A DNA stretch of 64,000 nucleotides from Martinezella lusitana. Lineage in GTDB: Bacteria > Pseudomonadota > Alphaproteobacteria > Rhizobiales > Rhizobiaceae. Below are positions 20,120-30,939 of this stretch, piece after piece (position 1 is the stretch's first letter; each line of letters begins with the position of its first letter). A program made the translations under genes and the position numbers. The stretch is from positions 558,001-622,000 of the forward strand of contig NZ_FMAF01000002.1 of the NCBI RefSeq assembly GCF_900094565.1, given 5' to 3'. The notes under the pieces are model-generated. The model made no database searches. It was not told the DNA's origin and saw nothing but the letters and a program-made list of their open reading frames with translations.

Positions 20120-20133
20120 GACTCATTAACCAC
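20120..20133 (+). promoter_or_regulatory. Candidate cell-cycle control sequence upstream of cpdR
   Basis: A GACTC (CcrM methylation motif GANTC) at 20120-20124 is followed directly by TTAACCAC at 20126-20133, which resembles a CtrA half-site (TTAACCAT). It lies about 92 bp before the cpdR start. Both motifs are short and could occur by chance; the claim rests on their pairing and on the gene downstream. Confidence 0.3.
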
Positions 20134-20224
20134 GGAGCCTAATCGTCCCCCCGTCGTTTACCTATCGCAAACGGAATTCTGGTGATTTCTGTCGCGGAAC
20201 ATGATGGACCACGGAGCACAGACC

Positions 20225-20584
20225 ATGGCAAAAATTCTGATTACGGAAGACGAGGACTCTCTTCGCACCTTTGTCGCCCGCGCCTTGCGCTTGGACGGCC
20301 ACGAGACCGAAGAGGCGGCCGACGGCGCCGAAGGTCTGGAAAAGCTCAAGCTGGGCGGTTTCGACCTGCTTCTCTCGGATATCCGTATGCCGGTCATGGA
20401 CGGCATCGAACTCGCGCATCAGGCGCATTCGACCTGGCCTGGAATGAAGATCCTGCTGATGACCGGATATGCCGAGCAGCGCGAGCGCGCCGACGACCTT
20501 ATGGAAAAGATCGTCGATGTCGTGGCCAAGCCCTTTGCGCTGCCGGATATCCGCAAGGCCGTCGCCCGCGCATTGGCTGCTTGA
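20225..20584 (+). CDS. cpdR: Single-domain response regulator CpdR
   Basis: The 119-residue product is a lone receiver domain. Phospho-acceptor is Asp52 in LLLSDIRMPVMDG, with the acidic pocket at ITEDED (6-11), the switch Thr in LLMTGYAEQ, and Lys in VAKPFALPD. In Caulobacter and Sinorhizobium CpdR, when unphosphorylated, primes ClpXP for degradation of cell-cycle proteins and is controlled through the CckA-ChpT phosphorelay. MAKILITEDED fixes ATG 20225, with GGAG upstream; ATG 20201 is open but outside the family. No output domain is present, as expected. Confidence 0.9.
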   Translation: MAKILITEDEDSLRTFVARALRLDGHETEEAADGAEGLEKLKLGGFDLLLSDIRMPVMDGIELAHQAHSTWPGMKILLMTGYAEQRERADDLMEKIVDVVAKPFALPDIRKAVARALAA

Positions 20585-20599
20585 TCTGCGCTGCCTGTC

Positions 20600-23341
20600 T
20601 TATTGCCCCAGATTCAGCAAACGCTCCAGATAACGCCGTTCCTCGCTTAGCGAAGGATTGTTGCTCAGCCGCTCGCGAATGGCGTCCAGAATTTCGCGGG
20701 CGCGCTGCGCTTTGATGATGTCCGGCACCATGTTCTCGTTGGCGCTGTCGATGGGACCGTTGGTTTCGGGGCTCCGCCCAAGCGGATCGCGGCTGTTCTG
20801 ATTACCCTGGCCCGATTGCCCCTGCAATTGGCCTTGGCCCTGTCCCTGTTGCTGCATCTGCGCCATGAGTTGGTTCATCATGTCGCGGGTGCCCTTGCGC
20901 AAGGCGTCCAGCGCACGGGCTTGGCCCTGCACGGCGCCTTCGCCGTTGCCTTCGGTCAGCTGGCCGGATGCGCCCTTCATCTCCTGCTGAGCCTTGCCAT
21001 AATTCTGGTTCGGCTTCATCCCCATCGAACCGAGGTTTTTCTGGAGTTCGCCGAGTTGCTTGGCGAGGTCGTCCTGCTGCTGGCGCAGCTGCTTCAAGGC
21101 ATCGCGCAGTTGGTCGGCCGTCATGCCGTCGGTGGGGTCGCTGTCCTTCTTGCCTTGCTGGTTCTGGCCCTGTTGCTGATCCTGCTGCCCCTGATTTCGC
21201 TGCCCCATGTCCGGGCGCATCTGGTCACCGAGATTGGGCAGTGGCTGGTCCATCAGGCCATCGCCGTCCTCGTTGGAGTCGCCGCGCTGCATGCGGTCGC
21301 GCATAGCCTGATCGAACTTGAAGGTCTGATCCATCAGCTTCTGTTGGTCGCGCATGATGCGGCCGAGCTTGTCCATCTGCTCTCGCATCTTGTCATTTGC
21401 TTGGTTCTGTTGCTGCTGCCCAGGTTGCGGCTTGCCGGCCTGGAGGCTGTTCATCAGCTGCTGCAGCTCGGACAGCATCTGCTGCGCTGCCTGGCGATTG
21501 CCGGAGCGGGCGAGGTTTTCGATCTGGTCCATCATGCGCTGCAGGTCCTGCTGACGCAGAATATTGGCTGAACGCTGGTTGGGCTGGGCGGGCATGTTGC
21601 GCATGCGTTCGGCCAGTTCCTTCATGTAGGCGTCCATCGCCTTGCGCAGCTCGGCCGTCAGCTTCTTGATCTCGTCATCGGAGGCATTGCGCTGCAAGGC
21701 GTCGGAGAGCTTCTGCTGGGCATCCCGCAGCGCTTTTTCCGCATCGGTCAGCTGCGCGTCTTCCATGCCGAGCGCGATCTGCCAGAGATAGTCGGCCGTA
21801 TCCTTCAGTGAGGCTTCGCTGCTGGCGAGCTTCATGCGCGTCAGGGCCGATCTGATCGCCAGATAGTTGCCGAGATCGGAAATGGTTTCTTCCGGCCTGA
21901 CGGTCAGCGATTTATTGAGCTCGATCGCCTCCGGCATCTTGCGGGTATCGAGCGCGAAGACCTGGCGTTCCTCGGCGACGGCAGCGGCAAGCGGCTGGCT
22001 GAAATTGCGCGGCGGCAGCACCATCTCATAGGGCGCGCTGCGCCCGGTCTGCCCGGCGCCGTCCTTGGCGACCAGGGCGATGCGAACACGCTTGCCGGCA
22101 AGGGGATCCTGCGTCAGATCGTGGCTCGCCAGACCCTTGCCGTTTCGGCGGTCTCGGCGCGGAATGTCCAGCTTGAATTCCGGCAGGTCATAGAGCGGCG
22201 TCGCCGAGGGATCGGAATCGACGGGCACGATCTCCGCATGGGCTTCCTCGACGCCGTAATCGTCCTTGACCCTGAAGCCGAGTTCCAACGCGCCGTTGGC
22301 GGTCGCGTGCGGAATGCCGTCAAACGTGATTTCCGGCGGCTTGTCGGAGATCACCTTGAACGACCAGGACTTGCCGTTGACCGTCAGTTCGCCACCCTTT
22401 TCGAGCTTGAGAACATGGGTGCGCGCAATCATTGCATCGGTGCTGGACGCGTTGGCGGCGTTATTGACCACCGGCTGCGCGACGGGCGGGGCCGCCGGTC
22501 CGCTACCGGCAGGGGCTTGATTGCCGGCATCGGCGACCTGTTCCGGAACCTCGGTGCCCTTGTCGGCGCCAGTTGCCTGGAACAACACTTTTTCATCCGT
22601 GGAGGCGCCCGTAACCCGCACCGTGAGTTCGGAGAATTGCGGCACGTTGAGATTGTCACTGGCATTGGCGACGTTGCCTGTGAGATAGATCGGCGCCTGG
22701 CCGGTGTAATAGGGCGGAGTGACCCAGGCATCGACGCGGACATCCGGATTGCTTGATGTGGAGGTCGATGCCGTGAAGGCATCGCTCAACGAGCCGCCGC
22801 CATTGGATCCGGAAAAGCTGAAGGCGGTCACCAGCAGCAAGGCCGGAATGGCACGTAGTGCGAAGCGGTCGTAACGCGCGATATCCGGCCTCGGCAGGCC
22901 CGCATCCAATGCGGCGATACGCTGCGCCATGCGGGCCTGATGCTCGCGCCAAAGTGCGCGGGCAAAGGGCGTGTCGAAAGCCGGCTCGTCCTCCTGCACG
23001 GCGACCGGCTGGTGCGCCAGGCCGTTGCGTTCCTCCAGCAGGCGGTCGGCCTCTCTGACACTCGGCCAGCGCAGGCGGCGCAGCGGATAGAGGGAGATGG
23101 CGAAACCGACGGCGAAGACGGCGAGCAGCAGGAAGCGCAGGACATCGGGCGCGATGCGGAAAATGCCGAACCAGGCGGCTGAAAGGAAAAGAGCAATAAT
23201 GGACGCCGGCAGCAGCAGCCCCGGCAGCAGCTGCTCGGAAACCAGCACGAGCCGAGCAAACAGACGCTTGACCGCAACCATGCGCGCCAGCGCCGGGCGG
23301 GTGGCGAAAGCGCCCTTCTTAGGGTTGCTGGGGCTGGTCAT
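20600..23341 (-). CDS. TIGR02302/DUF4175 large membrane protein
   Basis: The 913-residue product has two N-terminal membrane helices (about 38-60 and 66-86) and a third near 163-180. A beta-rich periplasmic middle and helical segments follow. The C-terminal third (about 600-850) is exceptionally rich in Gln, Asn, Met and Gly, with repeated MxxQMQQQGQG-like runs and heptad character suggesting coiled coil. It matches the alphaproteobacterial family TIGR02302 (DUF4175). Function is unknown. It ends 15 bp from the convergent cpdR and lies downstream of lysA. Confidence 0.85.
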   Translation of the reverse strand: MTSPSNPKKGAFATRPALARMVAVKRLFARLVLVSEQLLPGLLLPASIIALFLSAAWFGIFRIAPDVLRFLLLAVFAVGFAISLYPLRRLRWPSVREADRLLEERNGLAHQPVAVQEDEPAFDTPFARALWREHQARMAQRIAALDAGLPRPDIARYDRFALRAIPALLLVTAFSFSGSNGGGSLSDAFTASTSTSSNPDVRVDAWVTPPYYTGQAPIYLTGNVANASDNLNVPQFSELTVRVTGASTDEKVLFQATGADKGTEVPEQVADAGNQAPAGSGPAAPPVAQPVVNNAANASSTDAMIARTHVLKLEKGGELTVNGKSWSFKVISDKPPEITFDGIPHATANGALELGFRVKDDYGVEEAHAEIVPVDSDPSATPLYDLPEFKLDIPRRDRRNGKGLASHDLTQDPLAGKRVRIALVAKDGAGQTGRSAPYEMVLPPRNFSQPLAAAVAEERQVFALDTRKMPEAIELNKSLTVRPEETISDLGNYLAIRSALTRMKLASSEASLKDTADYLWQIALGMEDAQLTDAEKALRDAQQKLSDALQRNASDDEIKKLTAELRKAMDAYMKELAERMRNMPAQPNQRSANILRQQDLQRMMDQIENLARSGNRQAAQQMLSELQQLMNSLQAGKPQPGQQQQNQANDKMREQMDKLGRIMRDQQKLMDQTFKFDQAMRDRMQRGDSNEDGDGLMDQPLPNLGDQMRPDMGQRNQGQQDQQQGQNQQGKKDSDPTDGMTADQLRDALKQLRQQQDDLAKQLGELQKNLGSMGMKPNQNYGKAQQEMKGASGQLTEGNGEGAVQGQARALDALRKGTRDMMNQLMAQMQQQGQGQGQLQGQSGQGNQNSRDPLGRSPETNGPIDSANENMVPDIIKAQRAREILDAIRERLSNNPSLSEERRYLERLLNLGQ

Positions 23342-23587
23342 CGGTCCGGTTTTCTCCCGATCTGACGTTGATGGCTAGTTGCCCGTTGGAAATGGCCGGG
23401 CATCCCACACGCCCGCGCTCGCGGCGCCCGGCGAGACGCCATTCGAACAAAGATAACATTCTTTGTGGCGAAGACGAGGGCAAGCGGTGCCAAAGGCTGC
23501 TTTTTCATCGGACTTCGCTGAAACGTGATCGATCGGACAGGGACGGATGGGTCTGCCCTTGCTGCCCGAAATCCCGAGCAAAGCCGA

Positions 23588-24859
<1,272 letters not shown>

Positions 24860-24872
24860 GATCGATGCCTAT

Positions 24873-25064
24873 TTAGAGAAGCGGATCAAGGAAGAACTTC
24901 TTGTCCGGGCTGGGCTCTTTGGTCGGCTTGGAGACGTCGCCGCCCTTGGTCGCGTGAGCACTCGGCGGGTCGAGATCGCCTTTGCGGCCACATCCGACGA
25001 CGGCAAGGCCGACGACCGAAAGCACGACGGTCAGGCGGATGATATGCGGCATGTTGATCTGCAT
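24873..25064 (-). CDS. lptM: LptM-like small lipoprotein
   Basis: The 63-residue product has a lipoprotein signal ending LAVVGC (Cys25) followed at once by GRKGDLDPP. This C-G-x-K-G-x-L-x-x-P pattern marks the LptM (YifL) family. In E. coli LptM assists oxidative maturation of the LptD translocon in the outer membrane. ATG 25064 has AGAGGA 6-8 bases upstream; an earlier in-frame start at 25085 lacks that support. It sits between argH and lysA, where the family is usually found. The symbol is given by family and context, not by a full-length match. Confidence 0.78.
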   Translation of the reverse strand: MQINMPHIIRLTVVLSVVGLAVVGCGRKGDLDPPSAHATKGGDVSKPTKEPSPDKKFFLDPLL

Positions 25065-25163
25065 CGAAATCCTCTTGGGCGACAAACGCGAAAGTCACCC
25101 TTCTTAGCGAAGTTTCCCGCGTTTGTGCACCCTGATTGTTTGGGTGCGTTTTCGTCAGTCTTT

Positions 25164-26564
25164 TCAGTTGCGGGCACGCCAAAAGGCGATCTGCTTGCGC
25201 ACTTCCGAAGGCGCCGTGCCGCCGAAGCTCTTGCGGCTGGCAACCGAGGCTTCGACCGTCAGCACGTCGAAGATCTTGTCGGTGATCGAGGGATGGATTC
25301 CTTGCAGTTCTTCCAGCGACAGTTCGGCGAGCTCGCAGGATTTGCTTTCGGCAAGCGCCACGGCGCGTCCCGTCACATGATGGGCATCGCGGAAAGGCAG
25401 GCCTGCTTCGCGCACCAGCCAATCGGCGAGGTCGGTCGCGGTCGAATAGCCGGAGCCGGCGGCGGCCTTCATGCGGGCGGTATTGATCGTCAAGTCGCGC
25501 ACCATGCCGGTCATGGCGGCGATCGCCAGTTCCAGGCTTTCGGCGGCGTCGAAGACCTGTTCCTTGTCTTCCTGCATGTCCTTGGAATAGGCGAGCGGCA
25601 GACCCTTCATGATTGTCAGAAGTGCCACCAGCGAGCCGTTGATGCGGCCGGTCTTGGCGCGCACCAGCTCCGCCGCATCCGGGTTCTTCTTCTGCGGCAT
25701 GATGGACGAGCCGGTGGAGAAGGCGTCGGACAGGCGCACGAAGCCGAATTGCGGCGTCGACCAGATGACGATCTCTTCGGCAAGGCGCGACAGGTGCATG
25801 CCTGATATGGCGGCGATCGACAGGAATTCGATGGCGAAATCGCGGTCGGAGACGGTGTCGATCGAGTTGCGGGTGGGCTCGCGGAAGCCGAGCGCCTTGG
25901 CCGTCATGTGGCGATCGATCGGGAAGCCGGTGCCGGCAAGCGCTGCGGCGCCGATCGGCGATTCGTCCATGTGTTCGATGGCGTGGCGCACGCGCGAGCG
26001 GTCGCGGCCGAACATTTCCACATAGGCCATGCAGTGATGGCCAAAGGTGACGGGCTGCGCCGTCTGCAGATGCGTGAAGCCCGGCATGACGGTTTCGGCG
26101 TGTTCTTCGGCGCGGTCGAGGAAGGCTGCGATCAAACCAGTCAGCGCCTGCTCGCACTTCTGCAGCTCTTCCTTCACCCAGAGGCGGAAATCGAGCGCCA
26201 CCTGGTCGTTGCGCGAACGGGCCGTGTGCAGCCGGCCGGCAGCCGGGCCGATCAGGGTCGCGAGCCGCGCCTCGATGTTCATGTGGATGTCTTCGAGGCG
26301 GCGGGAGAATTCGAAATTGCCGCTTTCGATCTCTGACAGGATCGTGTTCAGGCCGTGAACGATCTTGTCTTTATCCTCGGTGGAAATGATGCCTTGATGG
26401 GCGAGCATGTCGGCATGCGCGATTGAGCCGCGGATATCCTGTGCAAACAGCTTCTTGTCGAAACCGATCGAGGCATTTATCTCCTCCATGATTGCCGCGG
26501 GGCCGGAGGCGAAACGCCCGCCCCACATCTGGTTGGAGGATTTGGTGTCCGTGCCGTCAGTCAT
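25164..26564 (-). CDS. argH: Argininosuccinate lyase
   Basis: ArgH splits argininosuccinate into arginine and fumarate, the last step of arginine synthesis. The 466-residue protein has the fumarase/aspartase-superfamily signature [11 protein letters not shown] (285-295) with the catalytic Ser. Other conserved blocks are [12 protein letters not shown] and [11 protein letters not shown] chose ATG 26564 ([16 protein letters not shown]); an open extension to 26597 would overlap the divergent tlpA start. Only 23 bp separate the two start codons. Confidence 0.96.
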   Translation of the reverse strand: MTDGTDTKSSNQMWGGRFASGPAAIMEEINASIGFDKKLFAQDIRGSIAHADMLAHQGIISTEDKDKIVHGLNTILSEIESGNFEFSRRLEDIHMNIEARLATLIGPAAGRLHTARSRNDQVALDFRLWVKEELQKCEQALTGLIAAFLDRAEEHAETVMPGFTHLQTAQPVTFGHHCMAYVEMFGRDRSRVRHAIEHMDESPIGAAALAGTGFPIDRHMTAKALGFREPTRNSIDTVSDRDFAIEFLSIAAISGMHLSRLAEEIVIWSTPQFGFVRLSDAFSTGSSIMPQKKNPDAAELVRAKTGRINGSLVALLTIMKGLPLAYSKDMQEDKEQVFDAAESLELAIAAMTGMVRDLTINTARMKAAAGSGYSTATDLADWLVREAGLPFRDAHHVTGRAVALAESKSCELAELSLEELQGIHPSITDKIFDVLTVEASVASRKSFGGTAPSEVRKQIAFWRARN

Positions 26565-26587
26565 GAGATGCCCACCTGGAGAATGAA

Positions 26588-27253
26588 ATGACAGCAAAGA
26601 AGCCGTTCGGTCTGCCGTCCATGAAACTCGTTATGCTTGCCGCCGTCGCTGGGGTTATCGCCGGTGCGGCAGCGGTATACGTGAAGGAGGCAGGGTATGG
26701 CAATGGCATTGGTGAAACGGCCGCAGCCGATCAATGCGGGACTGCCAAGGATCGCGCCGCTGCTCTGACGCCCTTCACCAGGGGGCAGGTTGCCGCCATG
26801 AGCGTGCCGCCGGCGCCGATCTCGCTGAAGGATGTGTCCTTCAAGGGTCCCGACGGGCAGCCGCTTTCGATCGGCAGTTTTGCCGGCAAGACCGTGCTGT
26901 TGAACGTGTGGGCGACCTGGTGCGTGCCGTGCCGCGAGGAGATGCCGGCGCTGAATGCGCTGGAGAAGAGCGTCGGCAACGACAAGTTCGAGGTGGTCGC
27001 CGTCAACATCGACACGGGCGACGAGGAAAAGCCGAAAGCGTTCCGCACGGAATATGCCATCGACAAGCTCGGCTATTACCGTGACAACACGATGGGCGTG
27101 TTCAATGTGCTGAAGAAGCAGGGATTGGCCTTCGGCCTGCCGGTGACGTTGCTGATCGACGACAAGGGCTGCCTGCTATCGGCGATGAACGGGCCGGCGG
27201 TATGGGATAGCGACGATGCGAAGAAGCTGGTGAAGGCGGCGGCCGGAATTTGA
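26588..27253 (+). CDS. tlpA: Membrane-anchored thioredoxin-like protein TlpA
   Basis: The 221-residue protein has one N-terminal helix (about 13-32) as a membrane anchor and a periplasmic thioredoxin fold with the active site WCVPC (Cys112, Cys115). TlpA-type proteins reduce periplasmic disulfides; in Bradyrhizobium TlpA is needed for cytochrome aa3 assembly. Two further cysteines (C50 and one near the C-terminus in KGCLLSA) occur in rhizobial homologues. It is divergent from argH, a conserved arrangement in this group. Confidence 0.9.
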   Translation: MTAKKPFGLPSMKLVMLAAVAGVIAGAAAVYVKEAGYGNGIGETAAADQCGTAKDRAAALTPFTRGQVAAMSVPPAPISLKDVSFKGPDGQPLSIGSFAGKTVLLNVWATWCVPCREEMPALNALEKSVGNDKFEVVAVNIDTGDEEKPKAFRTEYAIDKLGYYRDNTMGVFNVLKKQGLAFGLPVTLLIDDKGCLLSAMNGPAVWDSDDAKKLVKAAAGI

Positions 27254-27261
27254 TATTTCCC

Positions 27262-27415
27262 CCTTCTCCCCGCGGGGAGAAGGTGCCCGTAAGGGCGGAT
27301 GAGGGGGCCGTGCGTCGCATTTATATTCATCTACTGGGGGAACACCTTGGCATTCCCGGCAATGCCCCCTCACTCCGCGCTGTCGCGCGACCCTCTCCCC
27401 GTTGGGGCGAGGGTG
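27262..27415. repeat. RIME-like composite repeat, family C copy 1
   Basis: The left end is a perfect palindrome: CCTTCTCCCC (27262-27271), GC, GGGGAGAAGG (27274-27283). The right end is a second stem, CCCTCTCCCC and GGGGCGAGGG around GTT (27391-27413), followed by TGTTTTA. The two hairpins bracket about 107 bases without a gene. It resembles rhizobial intergenic mosaic elements and shares its left end with the element at 40430. The right stem plus T-run could end tlpA transcription. Confidence 0.7.
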
Positions 27416-27417
27416 TT

Positions 27418-28296
27418 TTACCGCGTCGGAACCGGCACTTCGCCGCGATAGTCGTAGAAGCCGCGGCCGGATTTGCGGCCGAGCCAGCCGGCTTCGACAT
27501 ATTTCACCAGCAGCGGGCAGGGGCGGTATTTCGAATCGGCGAGACCGTCATGCAGCACCTGCATGATCGACAGGCAGGTGTCGAGGCCGATGAAGTCGGC
27601 GAGCTGCAACGGCCCCATCGGGTGGTTGGCGCCGAGCCGCATGGCGGTGTCGATGGCATCGACGGTGCCGACGCCTTCATAGAGCGTGTAGATCGCCTCG
27701 TTGATCATCGGCAGCAGGATGCGGTTGACGATGAAGGCCGGGAAGTCCTCGGCGACGGTGATCGTTTTTTCCAGCGAGGTGACATATTCCCTGGCGGCGG
27801 AGAACGTCGATTCGTCGGTGGCGATACCGCGCACCAATTCCACCAGCTTCATTACCGGAACCGGGTTCATGAAGTGAATGCCCATGAAGCGTTCGGGCCG
27901 GTCGGTGGCGGAGGCGAGGCGTGTGATCGACAGCGACGAGGTGTTGGTGGCGAGGAGTGCCTCGGGCTTCAGGATTGGGCAGATCTGCGCGTAGATCTTG
28001 CGCTTGACGCTTTCGTCCTCGGTCGCGGCCTCTATGGCGAGATCGACCTGGGCGAGATCGTTGAGGTCGTTCGATCCGGTGATGCGGGCAAGTGCGGCCT
28101 TACGGTCCTCATCGCTGGTCTTGCCGGAGGTGACCTGTCGGGCAAGATTGCCATTGATGGTGGCAAGTCCGCTTTCGATGCGATCCTGTGACAGATCGTA
28201 AATATGGACCTTGTAGCCGGCCATGGCGGATACGTGGGCGATGCCGCAACCCATCTGGCCGGCGCCGATAATACCGATCGTCTTCAGCGAACTCAT
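27418..28296 (-). CDS. 3-hydroxybutyryl-CoA dehydrogenase
   Basis: The 292-residue protein has the NAD-binding motif GAGQMGCG (11-18), the [12 protein letters not shown] strand, the catalytic-site segment [16 protein letters not shown], and the C-terminal helical domain ending GRGFYDY. It interconverts acetoacetyl-CoA and 3-hydroxybutyryl-CoA in the cytoplasm (paaH/hbdA type). ATG 28296 is preceded by GGGGAG. It is downstream of etfB-etfA on the same strand, which fits fatty-acid, polyhydroxybutyrate or branched-chain acyl-CoA metabolism, though a hairpin separates it from etfA. Confidence 0.92.
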   Translation of the reverse strand: MSSLKTIGIIGAGQMGCGIAHVSAMAGYKVHIYDLSQDRIESGLATINGNLARQVTSGKTSDEDRKAALARITGSNDLNDLAQVDLAIEAATEDESVKRKIYAQICPILKPEALLATNTSSLSITRLASATDRPERFMGIHFMNPVPVMKLVELVRGIATDESTFSAAREYVTSLEKTITVAEDFPAFIVNRILLPMINEAIYTLYEGVGTVDAIDTAMRLGANHPMGPLQLADFIGLDTCLSIMQVLHDGLADSKYRPCPLLVKYVEAGWLGRKSGRGFYDYRGEVPVPTR

Positions 28297-28351
28297 TGCC
28301 AACTCCCCGGCGGCGCGCTCTTGGCGGTGCGCTATGTTTTACATCACAAAT

Positions 28352-28377
28352 TTGCCGGGCTATTTCTAGCCCGGCAA
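28352..28377 (-). terminator. Hairpin between etfA and the hydroxybutyryl-CoA dehydrogenase gene
   Basis: A perfect 11-bp stem, TTGCCGGGCTA with TAGCCCGGCAA on both strands, closes a four-base loop (GAAA on the minus strand). It lies 66 bp after the etfA stop. The following minus-strand bases are AATTTG, a poor T-run, so termination may be partial. Confidence 0.55.
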
Positions 28378-28443
28378 GATTGATAGACCTATAAGAGACG
28401 ATTTTCCAGTCTCTCGCAACTGCGAGAAGATCGATAGGCGCGT

Positions 28444-29373
28444 TCAAAGCGCCTTTTCGAGTTCCGGCAGTGCTTCGAAGAGGTCGGCGACGAGGCCGTA
28501 GTCGGCGATCTGGAAGATCGGGGCTTCCTCGTCCTTGTTGATGGCGACGATGACCTTCGAGTCCTTCATGCCGGCCAGATGCTGGATGGCGCCGGAAATG
28601 CCGCAGGCGATGTAGAGCTGCGGCGCAACCACCTTGCCCGTCTGGCCCACCTGCCAGTCGTTCGGCGCGTAGCCGGCATCGACGGCGGCGCGCGATGCGC
28701 CGACGGCGGCACCGAGCTTGTCGGCAACCGGCAGGATGACTTCGCGGAACTTCTCGGCCGAGCCTAACGCGCGGCCGCCGGAGATGATGATCTTGGCAGA
28801 GGTCAGCTCCGGACGGTCGGAACTCGACAGCGCATCGCCAACGAAGCTGGAAAGACCGGGGTTTGCAGCTGCCGAAATGCTTTCGATCGCGGCATTGCCG
28901 CTTGCGTCAGCTGCGGCAAAGGAGGCCGTGCGCACGGTGATCACCTTCTTCGCGTCCGTCGACTGCACGGTCTGGATGGCATTGCCGGCATAGATCGGCC
29001 GCTTGAAGGTATCGGAAGAGACCACTTCGATGATCTCGGAGACCTGGGCGACATCAAGCAGGGCGGCAACGCGCGGCAGGACGTTCTTGCCGACCGAGGT
29101 GGCCGCACCGATGATGGTGTCGTAGGAACCGGCCAGCGAAACGATCAGCGCTGCCAGAGGTTCGGCGAGATTGTTGGCAAGCGACGCATCCTCGGCAACC
29201 AGCACCTTGGAGACGCCTGAAAGCTTGGCAGCCTGCTCGCCGGCAGCCTTGGCGCCCGAGCCGGCGACGAGCACGTGGACGTCACCGCCGATCTTGGTCG
29301 CTGCCGTCAGTGTCTTGGCTGTCTGGTCGGAGAGGTGTGCATTGTCGTGATCAGCCAGAAGAAGAATGGCCAT
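28444..29373 (-). CDS. etfA: Electron transfer flavoprotein, alpha subunit
   Basis: The 309-residue protein is the FAD-binding subunit of ETF, which carries electrons from acyl-CoA and related dehydrogenases to ETF:ubiquinone oxidoreductase. The C-terminal FAD domain is clear: [41 protein letters not shown], and [17 protein letters not shown]. It follows etfB by 27 bp, with GGAG before its ATG, and must be cotranscribed with it. Confidence 0.96.
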   Translation of the reverse strand: MAILLLADHDNAHLSDQTAKTLTAATKIGGDVHVLVAGSGAKAAGEQAAKLSGVSKVLVAEDASLANNLAEPLAALIVSLAGSYDTIIGAATSVGKNVLPRVAALLDVAQVSEIIEVVSSDTFKRPIYAGNAIQTVQSTDAKKVITVRTASFAAADASGNAAIESISAAANPGLSSFVGDALSSSDRPELTSAKIIISGGRALGSAEKFREVILPVADKLGAAVGASRAAVDAGYAPNDWQVGQTGKVVAPQLYIACGISGAIQHLAGMKDSKVIVAINKDEEAPIFQIADYGLVADLFEALPELEKAL

Positions 29374-29400
29374 GATGTCTAACTCCTCGTTCGGACTGGT

Positions 29401-30150
29401 TTACAGGACGCCGGCTTCGGTCTTGAGCTTCTCGACGAGCTCCGCGACCGACTTGACCTTGACGCCCGCCTTGCGGCCACCAGGTTCTTCCGTCTTCAGG
29501 ACCTTCAGGCGCGGCTCGGTCGACACGCCGAAATCGGCCGGCGTCTTCTTGTCGAGCGGCTTTTTCTTGGCCTTCATGATGTTCGGCAGCGAGGCATAGC
29601 GCGGCTCATTGAGGCGCAGGTCCGTGGTGACAACAGCCGGAAGCTTGATCTCGATGGTCTGCAGGCCGCCATCGACTTCGCGGGTGACCTGGGCCTTACC
29701 GTCGCCGATCTCGATCTTCGAGGCGAAGGTTGCCTGCGCCGTGCCGAGAAGGGCAGCCAGCATCTGGCCGGTCTGGTTCGAGTCGTCATCGATCGCCTGC
29801 TTGCCGACGATGATCAGGCCGGGCTGCTCCGCATCCGCGACACCTTTCAGGATCTTGGCAACGGCGAGCGGCTCGACGGCATCGTCGGTCTCGACCAGGA
29901 TGGCGCGATCCGCACCCATGGCAAGCGCCGTGCGCAGCGTCTCTTCAGCCTTGGCAGGTCCGATCGACACGACCACCACTTCTTCGGCCTTGCCGGCTTC
30001 CTTCAGCCGCAACGCTTCTTCAACCGATATCTCGTCGAACGGGTTCATCGACATCTTGACGTTGGTAAGCTCAACGCCCGAACCATCCGGCTTCACGCGG
30101 ATCTTGACGTTGTAATCAACTACCCGCTTCACGGGGACGAGAATCTTCAT
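29401..30150 (-). CDS. etfB: Electron transfer flavoprotein, beta subunit
   Basis: The 249-residue protein begins [19 protein letters not shown], and has the ETF-beta signature [16 protein letters not shown] and the AMP-binding [18 protein letters not shown] segment. It pairs with EtfA to form the soluble ETF heterodimer. It is first of the etfB-etfA pair. The 197-bp upstream gap holds an operator-like palindrome at 30299-30314. Confidence 0.96.
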   Translation of the reverse strand: MKILVPVKRVVDYNVKIRVKPDGSGVELTNVKMSMNPFDEISVEEALRLKEAGKAEEVVVVSIGPAKAEETLRTALAMGADRAILVETDDAVEPLAVAKILKGVADAEQPGLIIVGKQAIDDDSNQTGQMLAALLGTAQATFASKIEIGDGKAQVTREVDGGLQTIEIKLPAVVTTDLRLNEPRYASLPNIMKAKKKPLDKKTPADFGVSTEPRLKVLKTEEPGGRKAGVKVKSVAELVEKLKTEAGVL

Positions 30151-30298
30151 GAGGTCCTTCCTTCAACACTGCGCTCCAGACCATGGCCTGTTCAGCGCCG
30201 CTCCGTTTGTCGAATGGCGACATGGATACGCGTTTTTTTCCCAATTACAACGCTTCCATGCCGCAGACAGGCAAATTGCTTTAGGGGTGTAAATAACG

Positions 30299-30314
30299 TT
30301 TACGTTAACGTCAA
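30299..30314. promoter_or_regulatory. Operator-like palindrome upstream of etfB
   Basis: TTTACGTTAACGTCAA is a 16-bp inverted repeat with one mismatched pair, preceded by another ACGTT unit. It lies 149 bp before the etfB ATG in an AT-rich gap. The ACGT-containing half-sites resemble operators described for MerR-type LiuR regulators of acyl-CoA metabolism, whose targets include etf genes in other Proteobacteria. No regulator gene lies next to it, so the assignment is inference. Confidence 0.4.
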
Positions 30315-30347
30315 TAAAAATGCGCCCCGAGTGTGGGAAACGTCCCG

Positions 30348-30926
30348 CTACCGATTCTTGCCGGGAACCCAGAGCACATCGGCCCGCCCATGGTCGTTGG
30401 CATGACGCGCGGCAACGAAGAGGAAATCGGACAGCCGGTTGACATATTTCAGCGCCGCCGGGCTGACGCGCTCGCCCTCGCTGCGGGACAGCGCCACCAT
30501 AAGGCGTTCGGCGCGCCGCGCGATTGTGCGGGCGAGGTGCAGATGGGCGGACGCAGGGCGGCCGGCGGGGAGAACGAAGGACTTCAGCGGCTCGAGATCG
30601 GCGTTGAGTGCATCTATGTCGTGTTCGAGGCGTTCGACCTGACGATCGATAATGCGCAGCGGTTCGTAGGCCGGCGGCTCATCCGTTTCCGGCGTCGAAA
30701 GATCGGCGCCGAGATCGAAGAGATCGTTCTGGATGCGCATCAGCATGGCGTCGAGATCGGGCATATCGGCCGTGTGCAGCCGGGCGACGCCGATCGCGGA
30801 ATTGGTTTCGTCGACGGTGCCGTAGCTTTCGACGCGCAGATCGTGCTTCAGCCGCCTCGGGCCGGCGACGAGGCCAGTCGTGCCGTCATCGCCGGTCTTG
30901 GTGTAGATCTTGTTGAGCTTGACCAT
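30348..30926 (-). CDS. ATP:cob(I)alamin adenosyltransferase, PduO type
   Basis: The 192-residue protein has the PduO-family ATP-binding N-terminus TKTGDDGTTGL (9-19) and the helical-bundle motifs YGTVDETNSAIG, FVLPAGRPASAHLHLARTIARRAER and YVNRLSDFLFVAAR. It transfers adenosyl from ATP to cob(I)alamin or cob(I)yrinate a,c-diamide, making coenzyme B12. It lies 13 bp after the twin-TM gene and upstream of etfB. It complements cobS-cobT elsewhere in the window. Confidence 0.94.
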   Translation of the reverse strand: MVKLNKIYTKTGDDGTTGLVAGPRRLKHDLRVESYGTVDETNSAIGVARLHTADMPDLDAMLMRIQNDLFDLGADLSTPETDEPPAYEPLRIIDRQVERLEHDIDALNADLEPLKSFVLPAGRPASAHLHLARTIARRAERLMVALSRSEGERVSPAALKYVNRLSDFLFVAARHANDHGRADVLWVPGKNR

Positions 30927-30939
30927 CGTCTTCCTGTTG

